A stretch of DNA of 64,000 bases from Clostridium ljungdahlii (GCF_001636845.1 NZ_LITT01000065.1:78325-142324); one strand, 5' to 3'. Counted from the first letter of the stretch, positions 8,911-18,545 are shown. Translations and numbers: made by a program. Notes: generated from the sequence alone by a model not told the origin.

Positions 8911-10260
8911 ATGGCTTTTGAAGGATTGGCATCTAAACTTCAGGAAACTTTAAAAAAGCTTAGAGGCAAAGGCAAACTTTCTGAAAAAGATATAAAAGAT
9001 GCTATGAGAGAAGTGAAATTGGCACTTTTAGAGGCAGATGTTAATTACAAAGTTGTGAAAAATTTTATTAAAAGTGTCAGTGAAAAATGTATGGGAGAAG
9101 AAGTATTAAAAAGTTTGACTCCAGCACAGCAAGTTATAAAAATAGTAAATGAAGAACTTACATTATTAATGGGTAAAAATGAAAGTGGAATTGAGTATAA
9201 TTCCAATGGATTGACTGTAATAATGCTTGTCGGACTTCAAGGTGCAGGAAAAACTACCATGTGTGGAAAATTGGCACTTCAACTTAGAAAAAAGAATAAG
9301 AAACCCCTTCTAGCAGCTTGCGATATATATAGACCTGCTGCAATAAAACAACTTCAAGTAGTTGGAAAAGAAATAGATGTTCCTGTATTTTCAATGGGAG
9401 ATAAGGTAACAGCGGTAGATATATGTAAAGGGGCTTTGGAATATGCAAAAAACAACAATTTAAATGTAGTCATAATAGATACAGCAGGTAGACTTCAAAT
9501 AGATGAAGAACTTATGGGTGAATTGAAGCAAATTAAGGAAAATGTAACCCCTGATGAAATCATGCTTGTAGTAGATGCAATGACAGGCCAAGATGCAGTT
9601 AATGTGGCTTCCAGCTTTAACGAACAGTTAAATATAAGTGGGGTCATACTTACAAAATTAGATGGAGATACGAGGGGCGGAGCAGCATTATCCATAAGGT
9701 CTATGACTGATAAACCTATAAAATTTGTAGGTATGGGAGAAAAAATGAATGATCTTCAAGTATTCTATCCAGATAGAATGGCTTCGAGAATACTTGGTAT
9801 GGGAGATGTGCTTTCACTTATAGAAAAAGCACAGCAATCTATAGATAAAGAAGAAGCTGAAAAGTTAGGAAATAGAATGCTGAACAAGGAGTTTAACTTT
9901 GAAGATTTTCTAGCTATAATGCAGCAGACTAAGAAAATGGGACCTATAAGTAAACTTATGGAGATGGTACCAGGAGTTAACATGAAAGAATTAAAGGGAG
10001 TAGATTTTTCCAAGGGAGAACAGGAACTTGCAAAAATCGAATGTATAATTAACTCCATGACAGTAAAAGAAAGAAAAAATCCTTCTATTATAAGTGGTTC
10101 GTCTTCAAGAAAAAAGAGAATAGCATTGGGTTCTGGTACTACTATACAGATGGTAAATAAACTTCTAAAGGATTTTGAAAAGATTAAGAAGACTATGAAA
10201 CAGTTAAATGGAATGAAAAAAGGGTTTAAAAAGGGACCATTTGGAAAGATGCCTTTTTAA
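8911..10260 (+). CDS. ffh: Signal recognition particle protein Ffh
   Basis: Ffh binds SRP RNA and the signal sequences of nascent membrane and secreted proteins. The 449-residue protein has an N domain, a GTPase domain with GLQGAGKTT (residues about 107-115), DIYRPAAIKQL, DTAGR, TKLDGDTRGG and GMGEKMNDLQ, then a methionine-rich M domain from about residue 300 (MLNKEFNFEDFLAIMQQ, SGSSSRKKRIALGSG) ending in a glycine/lysine-rich tail. The ATG at 8911 follows AGGAGGA. It is the second gene of the ylxM-ffh unit. Confidence 0.97.
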   Translation: MAFEGLASKLQETLKKLRGKGKLSEKDIKDAMREVKLALLEADVNYKVVKNFIKSVSEKCMGEEVLKSLTPAQQVIKIVNEELTLLMGKNESGIEYNSNGLTVIMLVGLQGAGKTTMCGKLALQLRKKNKKPLLAACDIYRPAAIKQLQVVGKEIDVPVFSMGDKVTAVDICKGALEYAKNNNLNVVIIDTAGRLQIDEELMGELKQIKENVTPDEIMLVVDAMTGQDAVNVASSFNEQLNISGVILTKLDGDTRGGAALSIRSMTDKPIKFVGMGEKMNDLQVFYPDRMASRILGMGDVLSLIEKAQQSIDKEEAEKLGNRMLNKEFNFEDFLAIMQQTKKMGPISKLMEMVPGVNMKELKGVDFSKGEQELAKIECIINSMTVKERKNPSIISGSSSRKKRIALGSGTTIQMVNKLLKDFEKIKKTMKQLNGMKKGFKKGPFGKMPF

Positions 10261-10324
10261 AATAGAAGTAAGATTCATTGATATGAAAGCCATATGCTTG
10301 AATATTTTAAGGAGGTGATTATTA

Positions 10325-10582
10325 ATGGCTGTAAAGATAAGATTGAGAAGAATGGGTGCTAAAAAAGCTCCATTTTATAGAATAGTTGTAGCAGATTCTA
10401 GATCTCCAAGAGATGGAAGATTTATAGAAGAAATAGGATACTATAATCCTACAACTGATCCAACCACTGTTAAATTTGACGAAGAAAAAGCTGTCAAATG
10501 GATAAAAGATGGTGCTCAACCAACTGATGTTATAAAAAAGCTTTTCGATAAAGCTGGGTTAAAAGATAAACTTGATAAGTAG
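10325..10582 (+). CDS. rpsP: 30S ribosomal protein S16
   Basis: S16 stabilises the 5' domain of 16S rRNA in the small subunit. The 85-residue sequence starts with the family hallmark [20 protein letters not shown] and contains [18 protein letters not shown]. The ribosome binding site AAGGAGGTGATTA before the ATG at 10325 is near perfect, fitting high expression. khpA follows after 18 bases, forming the conserved rpsP-khpA-rimM-trmD-rplS series. Confidence 0.98.
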   Translation: MAVKIRLRRMGAKKAPFYRIVVADSRSPRDGRFIEEIGYYNPTTDPTTVKFDEEKAVKWIKDGAQPTDVIKKLFDKAGLKDKLDK

Positions 10583-10600
10583 TAACTGGGGGTGTATTAA

Positions 10601-10828
10601 GTGAAAGAGTTAGTGGAAATTATTGCTAAGTCATTAGTGGATAACCCAGATATGGTTCAAGTAAATGAAATTGCAGGTGAGCAATCTATAATTCTTGAAT
10701 TAAAAGTTGCACCAGATGATATGGGAAAGGTGATAGGAAAACAGGGAAGAATAGCCAAGGCTATAAGAACTGTTGTAAAAGCAGCGGCTATAAAAGAGAA
10801 TAAAAGAGTTGTTGTAGAGATAATATAA
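10601..10828 (+). CDS. khpA: KH-domain RNA-binding protein KhpA
   Basis: KhpA is a small RNA chaperone that pairs with KhpB in several Gram-positive bacteria. The 75-residue product is essentially a single KH domain with the binding loop [12 protein letters not shown] (residues about 45-56). It starts with GTG at 10601 after CTGGGGGTG. It is co-directional with rpsP and rimM. The stop codon is the first arm of a hairpin that may attenuate transcription into rimM. Confidence 0.93.
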   Translation: MKELVEIIAKSLVDNPDMVQVNEIAGEQSIILELKVAPDDMGKVIGKQGRIAKAIRTVVKAAAIKENKRVVVEII

Positions 10829-10851
10829 GAGTTAGATATTCTAACTCTTAT
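10825..10851 (+). terminator. Hairpin overlapping the khpA stop codon
   Basis: A 12 bp stem (ATAAGAGTTAGA, loop TAT, TCTAACTCTTAT) followed by the AT-rich ATTTATATATA. The T run is poor, so it may be a weak terminator or an RNA-stabilising end between khpA and rimM. Confidence 0.45.
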
Positions 10852-10952
10852 ATTTATATATATAATTTTAAAATTAAACGAAGGGAGTGAAATTATCCTC
10901 TTTTAGAAATTAAGCTTAAAACCTTAATTTTTGATATTTGGGATATTGTTCT

Positions 10953-11441
10953 ATGAAAGATTTTATAACTGTAGGACAGATAATAAATACTCATGGAATA
11001 AAGGGAGAATTAAAGGTGTATCCTTTAACTGATGATATTGAAAGATTTAGGAAATTAAAATCTGCATATATAGATGGTACACTAAAAAATATAATAGAAT
11101 GTAAACTTCAGTCAAATAAGGTTATACTTAAAATTGAGGGTATAGATTCTATAGAAGAAGCTATGGCTTATAAACAAAAATATATAGAAATTCCGCGAGA
11201 TGATGCAGTTAAGTTGGAAGAAGGAACATATTTTATTACAGATATAATAGGATGCAGTGTAGTGGATGAGGATGGAACTTTTTATGGTAAGGTTGGGGAT
11301 GTAATTCATACTCATAGTAATGATGTTTACTGGATAAAGGGAGAAAATGAACTTTTAATTCCTGCTATAGAAAATGTTGTAGTTAGCATAGACGTAGAAA
11401 AAGAAAAGATAGTTATAAAGCCGGTGAAAACATGGATGTAA
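10953..11441 (+). CDS. rimM: Ribosome maturation factor RimM
   Basis: RimM assists maturation of the 30S head, binding S19. The product has the N-terminal motif [21 protein letters not shown], a RimM beta-barrel and a PRC-barrel C-terminal half ([13 protein letters not shown]). I chose the ATG at 10953 (162 residues), which begins directly at the conserved motif; the ribosome binding site (GGGA at 10940-10943) is weak. An in-frame TTG at 10938 lacks a better site. The 3' end overlaps trmD by 10 bases, indicating translational coupling. Confidence 0.94.
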   Translation: MKDFITVGQIINTHGIKGELKVYPLTDDIERFRKLKSAYIDGTLKNIIECKLQSNKVILKIEGIDSIEEAMAYKQKYIEIPRDDAVKLEEGTYFITDIIGCSVVDEDGTFYGKVGDVIHTHSNDVYWIKGENELLIPAIENVVVSIDVEKEKIVIKPVKTWM

Positions 11442-12160
11442 AAATAGATATATTGACACTTTTTCCTGAAATGTTTGACATATTTAATTATAGTATAATT
11501 GGAAGAGCAATTAACAAAGGTATTTTACAAATAAATACTTTTGATATAAGAGAATTTACCATGGATAAACATAGAAAAGTAGATGATTATCCCTATGGTG
11601 GAGGAGCAGGAATGGTAATGGCTGCCCAGCCAATTGTAGATTGTATAAGAAAAGTTAAATGTCAAAATAATGGAAAAGTGATTTATCTAGGACCTAGAGG
11701 AAAAGCTTTTAACCAGTCTATGGCTAAAGAACTTTCAAAAGAGAGTGAAATGATATTTCTATGTGGACATTACGAGGGAATAGATGAAAGGGTTTATAAA
11801 TATATAGACACTGAAATATCTATAGGAGATTTCGTAATAACTGGCGGGGAAATGGCGTGTATCCCAATTGTAGATAGTATATGTAGAATGATTCCTGGTG
11901 TACTTGCCAAAAGCGAAAGCTATATGGAAGAATCTTTTTATAATGGATCACTAGAATATCCACAGTATACTAGACCGGAATGTTTTGAGGGGGATAACGT
12001 ACCAGAGGTTCTTTTATCTGGACACCATGAAAATATAAAAAAATGGAGACGAATGAAATCACTTGTAATAACTAAAAGTAAGAGGCCAGATTTATTTCAA
12101 AAACTGAAATTATCCACAGAAGACAAAAAATTCATAGATTTATACGAAAAGAACATATAA
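11432..12160 (+). CDS. trmD: tRNA (guanine-N1-)-methyltransferase TrmD
   Basis: TrmD makes m1G37 next to the anticodon and so prevents +1 frameshifting. The 242-residue protein opens with [11 protein letters not shown] and has [11 protein letters not shown], the SAM-binding trefoil-knot segments YLGPRGKAF and [12 protein letters not shown], and [11 protein letters not shown]. The ATG at 11432 overlaps the end of rimM, so the two are probably co-translated. rplS follows with its own promoter and leader. Confidence 0.97.
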   Translation: MDVKIDILTLFPEMFDIFNYSIIGRAINKGILQINTFDIREFTMDKHRKVDDYPYGGGAGMVMAAQPIVDCIRKVKCQNNGKVIYLGPRGKAFNQSMAKELSKESEMIFLCGHYEGIDERVYKYIDTEISIGDFVITGGEMACIPIVDSICRMIPGVLAKSESYMEESFYNGSLEYPQYTRPECFEGDNVPEVLLSGHHENIKKWRRMKSLVITKSKRPDLFQKLKLSTEDKKFIDLYEKNI

Positions 12161-12180
12161 TGTAAATTTTTAATTATATA

Positions 12181-12209
12181 TTGAATTTGATATGTAAATA
12201 TGCTAGAAT
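12181..12209 (+). promoter_or_regulatory. Sigma-A promoter of rplS
   Basis: TTGAAT at 12181-12186, a 17 bp spacer and TAGAAT at 12204-12209. The start near 12216 leaves an RNA leader of about 78 bases before rplS. Confidence 0.75.
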
Positions 12210-12215
12210 GTATTT

Positions 12216-12275
12216 TGTGTGCTATACAGACGTTCCTCTATCTGCTATAAGGCTGGATAAGAACGTTGAATAATT
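12216..12275 (+). ncRNA. Candidate L19 ribosomal protein leader
   Basis: The leader contains paired arms ACGTTC (12230-12235) and GAACGT (12261-12266) enclosing a branched loop (CTCTATCTGCTATAAGGCTGG). Firmicutes rplS leaders are a known RNA family with a similar closing helix, thought to mediate L19 autoregulation. Position and pairing support the assignment; a covariance search was not possible. Confidence 0.6.
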
Positions 12276-12293
12276 ATTAGGAGGTAATGCACA

Positions 12294-12641
12294 GTGTTAG
12301 ATATAATAAAACAAATAGAAAGTGAACAGATAAGAACAGATCTTCCAAAATTCAATGTAGGTGATACAGTAAAAGTTCATGTAAAGATTAAAGAAGGAAA
12401 TAGAGAAAGAGTACAGGTTTTCGAAGGTGTAGTTTTAAAAAGACAAAACGGTGGAATAAGAGAAACCTTTACTGTTAGAAGAGTTGCTTATGGTGTTGGT
12501 GTTGAAAGAACTTTTCCAGTAAATGCTCCTATAATAGATAAGATAGACGTAGTTAGAAGAGGTAAAGTTAGAAGAGCTAAATTATACTATTTAAGAGATA
12601 GAGTAGGTAAAGCAGCTAAAGTTAAAGAGATATTAAAATAA
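12294..12641 (+). CDS. rplS: 50S ribosomal protein L19
   Basis: L19 sits at the interface of the ribosomal subunits. The 115-residue product has the family segments [33 protein letters not shown] and a basic C-terminus ([19 protein letters not shown]). It starts with GTG at 12294 after TAGGAGGTAATG. A separate promoter and a structured leader allow regulation independent of trmD, and a terminator-like hairpin follows. Confidence 0.97.
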   Translation: MLDIIKQIESEQIRTDLPKFNVGDTVKVHVKIKEGNRERVQVFEGVVLKRQNGGIRETFTVRRVAYGVGVERTFPVNAPIIDKIDVVRRGKVRRAKLYYLRDRVGKAAKVKEILK

Positions 12642-12642
12642 G

Positions 12643-12671
12643 AAAAGGGGGCTTTATAAAGTCCTTTTTTT
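12643..12671 (+). terminator. Terminator after rplS
   Basis: AAAAGG and CCTTTT arms enclose a GGGCTTTATAAAGT region and are followed by a run of seven T. It lies directly before the lepB ribosome binding site. Confidence 0.65.
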
Positions 12672-12696
12672 GTATTTAAGGTGGTGTGAAGTTTTT

Positions 12697-13221
12697 ATGA
12701 AGGAATTGCTAGATCTAGGTAAATCCATACTAGTAGCTATAATAGCAGCATTTTTAATTATAACTTTTGTATTTGAAACTGTAAGTGTAGATGGGCATTC
12801 TATGGATCCAACTTTAAATAATAAGGATAGATTAATTGTAGAAAAAGTTAGCTATTATTTTAGAGCTCCAAAACCAGGTGATATAGTTGTAATAAAGTAC
12901 CCGGCAGATCCTAAAGAAAAGTTTATTAAAAGAGTAGTTGCAGTAGGTGGAGACAAAGTTAAGATTGAAAATGGAAAACTTTATGTAAATGATGTGGCTA
13001 AAGATGAGCCTTATATATTAGAACCTATGGTTACAGGAGACTTTAATGAAGTTACTGTACCTAATAATACGGTATTCGTACTTGGAGATAATAGAAATAA
13101 CAGCAGGGATAGTAGATTTTCTGATGTAGGTTTTGTAAGCTATAAACTAGTAGTGGGAAGAGCTGCTTTTAGGATATATCCATTTAACAGATTTGGAACG
13201 TTGAAGTCAGCCCATAAGTAG
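12697..13221 (+). CDS. lepB: Signal peptidase I
   Basis: This membrane serine protease removes signal peptides from exported preproteins. The product has one N-terminal transmembrane helix (residues about 10-28), the catalytic Ser35 in the SVDGHSMDPTL motif, the general base Lys78 in FIKRVVAVGGD, and box E (LGDNRNNSRDSR). I chose the ATG at 12697 (174 residues), 10 bases after AAGGTGGTG; an in-frame TTG at 12670 lies inside the preceding terminator. It is in one direction with rbgA, which starts 15 bases later. Confidence 0.95.
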   Translation: MKELLDLGKSILVAIIAAFLIITFVFETVSVDGHSMDPTLNNKDRLIVEKVSYYFRAPKPGDIVVIKYPADPKEKFIKRVVAVGGDKVKIENGKLYVNDVAKDEPYILEPMVTGDFNEVTVPNNTVFVLGDNRNNSRDSRFSDVGFVSYKLVVGRAAFRIYPFNRFGTLKSAHK

Positions 13222-13236
13222 AAAGGAAGAAATTAT

Positions 13237-14091
13237 ATGGATATAAATTGGTTTCCAGGGCATATGGCCAAGACAAAAAGAGAGATGAAACAAAATCTTA
13301 AGTTGGTAGATGCAGTTATAGAGATAAGAGATGCTAGGATAATAAGATCCAGCAAAAATCCAGAAGTAGATGATATTTGTGGATCAAAACCTAGAATAAT
13401 ACTTCTAAATAAGAATGATTTAAGTGAGGATAGTGTAACCAAAAAATGGATTAAATATTTATCAAATAAAAACATCAAGGCTCTTGCTGTAAATTCAAAT
13501 ACAGGACAGGGTATTAAAGGTATAAAACCATTATTAAATGAGCTCTTAAAAGAAAAGCATGATAGAATGAAAAATAAGGGTATTTCAAGTATAACTGATA
13601 GGGTAATGGTAGTAGGTATACCTAATGTAGGTAAGTCTTCATTTATAAACAAAATGGCTAAAAATAGTATAGCAAAAACAGGAGATAAGCCGGGAGTCAC
13701 AAGGAGCAAGCAGTGGATTAAAACTAAGCTTGGAATAGAACTGATGGACACACCTGGAATATTGTGGCCTAAGCTGGAAAGTCAGGAAACCCAGCTCCAT
13801 TTAGCCTTTACGGGAGCTATAAAAGATGAAATCATGGATATTGAAGAGCTTGCATTAAGCCTTTTGAAGGACTTATGTGAAAGATATCCTAAAAGGCTAA
13901 TGGACAGATATAAGTTATCTGAATTAAGTGAAGATCCTTTAGTAAATATGGATAATATAGCAAGAAAGAGAGGAGCTATAGTATCTGGAGGAAAGATAGA
14001 TTACAATAGAGTTTCTGTTATAATTTTGGATGAATTTAGAGGAGGAAAGCTAGGACCTATTTCTCTTGAAGATCCATTAGATTTTAATTGA
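13237..14091 (+). CDS. rbgA: Ribosome biogenesis GTPase RbgA (YlqF)
   Basis: RbgA is needed for late assembly of the 50S subunit, including L16 incorporation. The G motifs are circularly permuted, as the family requires: the G4 motif NKND (residues 58-61) precedes the G1 motif GIPNVGKS (127-134) and the G3 motif DTPG. The N-terminus (INWFPGHMAKTKREM) is characteristic, and a C-terminal RNA-binding domain follows. The 284-residue length is normal. AAAGGAAG precedes the ATG at 13237. Confidence 0.96.
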   Translation: MDINWFPGHMAKTKREMKQNLKLVDAVIEIRDARIIRSSKNPEVDDICGSKPRIILLNKNDLSEDSVTKKWIKYLSNKNIKALAVNSNTGQGIKGIKPLLNELLKEKHDRMKNKGISSITDRVMVVGIPNVGKSSFINKMAKNSIAKTGDKPGVTRSKQWIKTKLGIELMDTPGILWPKLESQETQLHLAFTGAIKDEIMDIEELALSLLKDLCERYPKRLMDRYKLSELSEDPLVNMDNIARKRGAIVSGGKIDYNRVSVIILDEFRGGKLGPISLEDPLDFN

Positions 14092-14121
14092 ATTAAACTT
14101 CTGAAAGGTGTATTTTAAATA

Positions 14122-14979
14122 ATGGAAGATAGCGAAAGTGTAGATTTAAACATAAATAAAGAAAATTTTTCATGGAATGAACTAGAAAAATTTAAATTCG
14201 ATAAAATAAAGCATGCAATAAAAAATTTGGAAGAAGGCTATTTTGACCTAAATGAGGATGAAATCAAAAAAGTTATAGGAAATTTAAAGTTAGACAAAAG
14301 AAAAAATGTGAGATCGTTGTCTTCAAGCTTTTACAAATTTATTTTAAATAAAAATTTAGAGATTTCCAGAGTAAGAAAAATGTATGAATTCGATAAATCT
14401 TTTGGAAATCATATATATACAGCTGGTGTAGATGAAGTTGGAAGAGGACCTCTGGCAGGTCCAATAGCTGCTGGGGCAGTGGTACTCAATTTGAATTATA
14501 ATGAAGATAGAGAATTGATTTTAGGCATAAAGGATTCTAAAAAGCTTACGCCAAAACGTAGATGTGAGCTTGCAAAGGTTATAAAAGAAAGGGCTCTTGC
14601 TTATAATATTGCAGTTATAAACAATATTGAAATAGATAAGAGGGGAATATCTTGGTGTAATAATGAAGTGTTAAAAAGAGCAGTAGAAGGTCTCAAATTA
14701 CCTGTAACTATGGCATTATCTGATGGATATGCGGTAAAAAACTTGTCCACTAATAATGAGTTTGTAATAAAAGGTGATGCAAAGAGTGCTAGTATAGCTG
14801 CAGCTTCAATTATTGCCAAGGTATACAGAGATAGCCTCATGGAAGAATACTCTCATCTGTATACAAATTATAAGTTTGAACAAAATTCTGGATATGGAAC
14901 TAAAGATCATATAGAATCTATAAAAAAATATGGCGTTTGTAAAATACATAGAATAAGTTTTTTAAAAAACATATTGTAG
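14122..14979 (+). CDS. rnhB: Ribonuclease HII with N-terminal extension
   Basis: RNase HII removes RNA from RNA-DNA hybrids, including single ribonucleotides. The catalytic domain begins at about residue 98 with [14 protein letters not shown] and contains [29 protein letters not shown] and SGYGTKDH. The first 90 residues are an extra acidic/basic helical region; a shorter one is common in Firmicutes enzymes. Total length is 285 residues, against about 200 for the bare domain. AAAGGTG precedes the ATG at 14122. It converges with yraN, with only six bases between the stop codons. Confidence 0.95.
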   Translation: MEDSESVDLNINKENFSWNELEKFKFDKIKHAIKNLEEGYFDLNEDEIKKVIGNLKLDKRKNVRSLSSSFYKFILNKNLEISRVRKMYEFDKSFGNHIYTAGVDEVGRGPLAGPIAAGAVVLNLNYNEDRELILGIKDSKKLTPKRRCELAKVIKERALAYNIAVINNIEIDKRGISWCNNEVLKRAVEGLKLPVTMALSDGYAVKNLSTNNEFVIKGDAKSASIAAASIIAKVYRDSLMEEYSHLYTNYKFEQNSGYGTKDHIESIKKYGVCKIHRISFLKNIL

Positions 14980-14985
14980 ATAAGC

Positions 14986-15354
14986 TCATATTTCAAAGGC
15001 ATCTTTAATTAGCTTTATAGATGAAATGCCGTCATGAGGGTTAACCATAACTTCTATTACATCAAACCTAAAATTGAATCTAAATAGCTTTTTTTTAGCT
15101 ATATACATTTTAGCAGTATTACATATTCTCATACGTTTGGTGTAATTTACGGCTTCACCAGGACTGCCATATAGAGTATTACAGCGTGTTTTCACTTCTA
15201 TAAAGCAAATATAATTGCCGTCTTTTCCTATTATATCTATTTCCCCAAGTTTACAATGAAAATTTCTTTCTAGCAGAGTATATCCAATTTGTTTGAGGTA
15301 AATTTCAGCTATATCCTCACCTAGAGAACCTATATCTTTATTAAAAGAATGCAT
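14986..15354 (-). CDS. yraN: UPF0102 endonuclease-like protein YraN
   Basis: The 122-residue protein has the nuclease-fold signature of the UPF0102 family: GSLGEDIAEIYLKQIGY, then LLERNFHCKLGEIDIIGKDGNYICFIEVKTR. The E-x-D plus ExK pattern matches Holliday-junction-resolvase-like nucleases. The biological role is not established. It starts at 15354 after AAAAGGAG on the minus strand and lies in a leftward group with a small membrane gene and the comM-like gene. Confidence 0.9.
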   Translation of the reverse strand: MHSFNKDIGSLGEDIAEIYLKQIGYTLLERNFHCKLGEIDIIGKDGNYICFIEVKTRCNTLYGSPGEAVNYTKRMRICNTAKMYIAKKKLFRFNFRFDVIEVMVNPHDGISSIKLIKDAFEI

Positions 15355-15390
15355 AAAAATCTCCTTTTATTTTTCAAATTATGAATACGA

Positions 15391-15591
15391 TTACCATAAA
15401 CTAGATATACTTATTAAGCCTGTTTTTAAACTATGTACAACATCAGGTATATATATATTTATGAAAATCAATAAAAAGAATATAGAAAGTACACTTCCAA
15501 TACTTATGATATCAGAATTTTTGTTTTGTATTCCAGTAAAAAATAATATGAAACTGAAAAACATACCAAGTATAACAAGTAAAAAGTACAT
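15391..15591 (-). CDS. Small hydrophobic membrane protein
   Basis: A 66-residue product with two predicted membrane helices (YFLLVILGMFFSFILFF and ISIGSVLSIFFLLIFINIYI) separated by a short polar loop (TGIQNKNSD), and a polar C-terminus. The start at 15591 gives an 8-base distance from AGGAG at 15601-15605; in-frame starts at 15597 and 15600 are too close. It is not a family I recognise. It may be co-transcribed with the comM-like gene upstream and yraN downstream. Confidence 0.6.
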   Translation of the reverse strand: MYFLLVILGMFFSFILFFTGIQNKNSDIISIGSVLSIFFLLIFINIYIPDVVHSLKTGLISISSLW

Positions 15592-15694
15592 ACACATCAC
15601 TCCTATTAAATTGATTTTATGTAAAAAAATAACTTAATTCTATTATACAATTTTTAAAACTTAAAATAAAGCTTTCATAGGAATTTTATGGAAA

Positions 15695-17212
15695 TTACAA
15701 AAACTTCTCATCTAAAAATTTTCTATAGTGCAAAGCTTCTACTAGGTGGGATTCTTGTATTTTTTTGCTATTGTTTAAATCAGCTATAGTTCTGGCTACT
15801 TTTAATATTCTGCTATAAGCTCTGGTTGTTAAGTTGTACTTAACATAAATTGATTTTATAAGTAACAGACACCTTTCATCTAGATTGCAGTATTTTCTTA
15901 TTAATTTGCTGCTCATTTCTGAATTGTAGTGTATTCCTTCATTTTTAAATCTTTGTTTTTGAATTTTTCTTGCCTTTTCTACTCGGCTTTTTATATTTTT
16001 AGAAGGTTCACCTCTGGAGTAATTTTCAATATCTTTGAAGTCTAGAGAATTTACGAAAGTGAATAAATCTATCCTATCAAGTATAGGTCCAGATAGTTTT
16101 GATATATATCTTTTCCTTTGAAGCTCAGTACAATTACACTCTTTTTTAGAGGCAAAATTTCCACAGGGGCATGGATTAGTGGCTAATACAGTCATAAAAT
16201 TACAGGGAAAGGTTACCCTACCATATGCTCTATTTATAGTTATCTTTTTTTCCTCTAAAGGCTGTCTTAAAGTTTCAAGGACATTTTTCCTAAATTCTAA
16301 AATTTCATCTAAAAAAAGTACTCCATTATGGGCTAGGGATATTTCACCAGGCATCAAATTTTTTCCACCTCCTATTAGAGAAGCGGTTGTACTTGTATGG
16401 TGTGGATTTCTAAAGGGAGGCCTTGTTATTAGACCTTCATTTTTGTTTAAACTTCCAGTTACACTGTATATTTTAGTTACTTCTAGGGCATCCTCATAAC
16501 TCAAATTTGGTAGAATAGTTGGAATCCTCTTTGCCATCATAGTCTTACCAGACCCGGGAGGACCTATCATAAGTATATTATGATTTCCAGCAGCAGCAAC
16601 TTCTAAAGCCCTTTTACAGCTTTCTTGTCCTAATATATCTGAAAAATCTAATGCATTTTTACTTTCAACATTTATTGTTTTATGACTAAATGGTACCAAA
16701 TCTCTATATTTTATGAAATACACAACTTCCCTTAAATTATTGAATGCATAACAATTAATTTTATTTATGGCAGAGCATTCTTCTGCATTTCCTATAGGAA
16801 CTATAAAATTCTTAATATTGTTTTTCATACCTTCTATTGTTATAGGAAGAACACCTCTTACCTTGTTGAGTTCTCCAGATAAAGACAATTCACCCATGAT
16901 TAAAAAGTTTCTGCAATCGACAAAGTTTATTTGATTTGTGGCCATTAATATACCAAGGGCTATAGGTAAGTCAAATAAAGATCCAACTTTTCGCATATCA
17001 GCAGGAGCTAAGTTTACTATTATTTTTTTTACAGGAAATTCAAAACCTGAATTTATGATAGAAGCTTTAACTCTCTCTTTAGATTCTTTTACAGAAGTAT
17101 CCGCAAGACCTACTATATTAAAGCAGGGAAGCCCTCTTTCTATATCTACTTCTACGGATACTATATTTCCTTCTACACCTAAAAATGAAGCTGTATTTAG
17201 TTTAACTGCCAT
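15695..17212 (-). CDS. comM: Mg-chelatase-like AAA+ ATPase of the ComM/YifB family
   Basis: ComM is a hexameric helicase that promotes branch migration during integration of transforming DNA. The protein has an N-terminal Lon-like domain (AVKLNTASFLGVEGNIV), Walker A GPPGSGKTMMAKR, Walker B LFLDEILEF, a cysteine cluster CPCGNFASKKECNC and a C-terminal Mg-chelatase lid. I chose the ATG at 17212 (505 residues), which follows GAGG; the in-frame GTG at 17222-17224 overlaps that site. It is divergent from dprA, another DNA-uptake gene. The family name is secure; a role in competence here is inferred. Confidence 0.92.
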   Translation of the reverse strand: MAVKLNTASFLGVEGNIVSVEVDIERGLPCFNIVGLADTSVKESKERVKASIINSGFEFPVKKIIVNLAPADMRKVGSLFDLPIALGILMATNQINFVDCRNFLIMGELSLSGELNKVRGVLPITIEGMKNNIKNFIVPIGNAEECSAINKINCYAFNNLREVVYFIKYRDLVPFSHKTINVESKNALDFSDILGQESCKRALEVAAAGNHNILMIGPPGSGKTMMAKRIPTILPNLSYEDALEVTKIYSVTGSLNKNEGLITRPPFRNPHHTSTTASLIGGGKNLMPGEISLAHNGVLFLDEILEFRKNVLETLRQPLEEKKITINRAYGRVTFPCNFMTVLATNPCPCGNFASKKECNCTELQRKRYISKLSGPILDRIDLFTFVNSLDFKDIENYSRGEPSKNIKSRVEKARKIQKQRFKNEGIHYNSEMSSKLIRKYCNLDERCLLLIKSIYVKYNLTTRAYSRILKVARTIADLNNSKKIQESHLVEALHYRKFLDEKFL

Positions 17213-17382
17213 AATTATTATCACCTCTACTTAATTCTTGACAATAAATTTGTATTTTAAACTTTTAAATATAGGTGGGAATAAATCAAATTATGAAGCT
17301 AATACTAATTTTGATTTGAATAAAATGTATGGATTATGAGCATAATTTTTACATAATTATAGATATGGGATGTGAATAATAT

Positions 17383-18483
17383 ATGAACATATATGATTTG
17401 TGGTTTGCTTGTGTTAAAATATCAAATAAGTTGAAAATTTCTATCTTAAAAAAATTTAAAAGTACAAGAGAAGTATATATTCACAGTATTTACAATGATG
17501 GTTTTACATTTTTACGTAAAAGTTATCCTAAAATATACGATGAATTTAAAAAGGCTTGGAATAGCTATGAGTTGGAGAATATGCTGCAATACTGCAGTAC
17601 AAATGGAATCAATGCTATAAATTTTTGTGATACAGTATATCCTGCGAGATTAAAAAATTATGAGGATTCTCCAGCAGTTTTATTTTATAAAGGAAATATA
17701 AAAAAACTCAACGATAATTTTAGTGTGTCTATTGTAGGTGCTAGAGATTGTAGCTTGTATGGTAAAAATTTAGCTACATTAATAAGTAGAGAAGTTGCTG
17801 TGAATAATATAAGTGTAATAAGTGGTATGGCAAGAGGAGTTGATAGTTATGCACAGAGTGCAGCTGTTGAAAAAAATGGATATACTTGTGCTGTGCTTGG
17901 ATCGGGGGTAGATGTTATATATCCCAGACAAAATAGAAAATTATATGAAAGTATTCTGAAGGGAGGATGTGTGCTATCAGAGTTTGTTCCTAAGACAAAA
18001 CCTTATCCTTATAATTTTCCACTCAGAAATAGAATTATAAGTGGATTGAGTGATGTGGTAATTGTAATTGAAGCAGGTGATAAAAGCGGAGCACTAATAA
18101 CAGCAAGCTGTGCTTTGGAACAGGGCAAAGATGTTATGGCAGTACCAGGATCTATATTTTCTTCTAAGAGTAGGGGAACGAATAAACTTATAAAAGATGG
18201 AGCTTATGTATTTACATGTTTAGAGGACTTATTTGATATATTACCTGTAGAGTATATTAATAAAACCTGTGAAAAAAAACATAAATTAAGTTGCAAAGAA
18301 GAAAAAATATGTAGTGTAATAGGACATATTCCCATGCATATAGATGAAATAAGTAGAACAACTAATGTTGACATAAAACGATTATATGAGTTATTATTTG
18401 AATTGCAGTTAAAAGGTGAGATAATGTGTCTTGCAGGTAATTATTATGTAAAAGCTGAAGGTAGCGAGAGTATTACAAGATAG
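17383..18483 (+). CDS. dprA: DNA processing protein DprA
   Basis: DprA loads RecA on incoming single-stranded DNA. The Rossmann-like core is complete: SIVGARDCSLYGKNLA, ISGMARGVDSYAQSAA, AVLGSGVDVIYPRQN, FPLRNRIISGLSDVVIVIEA, GSLITAS-type SGALITASCALEQGKDV and PGSIFSSKSRGTNKLI. A SAM-like N-terminus precedes it, and a winged-helix segment (IDEISRTTNVDIKRLYELLFEL) follows. The length of 366 residues is normal. The ribosome binding site before the ATG at 17383 (GGGATGTG) is modest. topA follows, as in Bacillus. Confidence 0.95.
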   Translation: MNIYDLWFACVKISNKLKISILKKFKSTREVYIHSIYNDGFTFLRKSYPKIYDEFKKAWNSYELENMLQYCSTNGINAINFCDTVYPARLKNYEDSPAVLFYKGNIKKLNDNFSVSIVGARDCSLYGKNLATLISREVAVNNISVISGMARGVDSYAQSAAVEKNGYTCAVLGSGVDVIYPRQNRKLYESILKGGCVLSEFVPKTKPYPYNFPLRNRIISGLSDVVIVIEAGDKSGALITASCALEQGKDVMAVPGSIFSSKSRGTNKLIKDGAYVFTCLEDLFDILPVEYINKTCEKKHKLSCKEEKICSVIGHIPMHIDEISRTTNVDIKRLYELLFELQLKGEIMCLAGNYYVKAEGSESITR

Positions 18484-18545
18484 TACATATAATTTAATTA
18501 AAAATAATATTTAGTCAAGGGTTTAAATATGATGGCTAAAATCTA

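Noticed and set aside
10887..10912. GTG-initiated 8-codon leader peptide before rimM
   Set aside because: The AAGGGAG motif directly abuts the GTG, leaving no spacing for initiation.
16179..16499. Plus-strand frame within the comM-like gene
   Set aside because: It is antisense to conserved Mg-chelatase coding sequence and has no initiation signals.
17238..17270. TTGACA upstream of dprA as a promoter
   Set aside because: No acceptable -10 box at 15-19 bases downstream.
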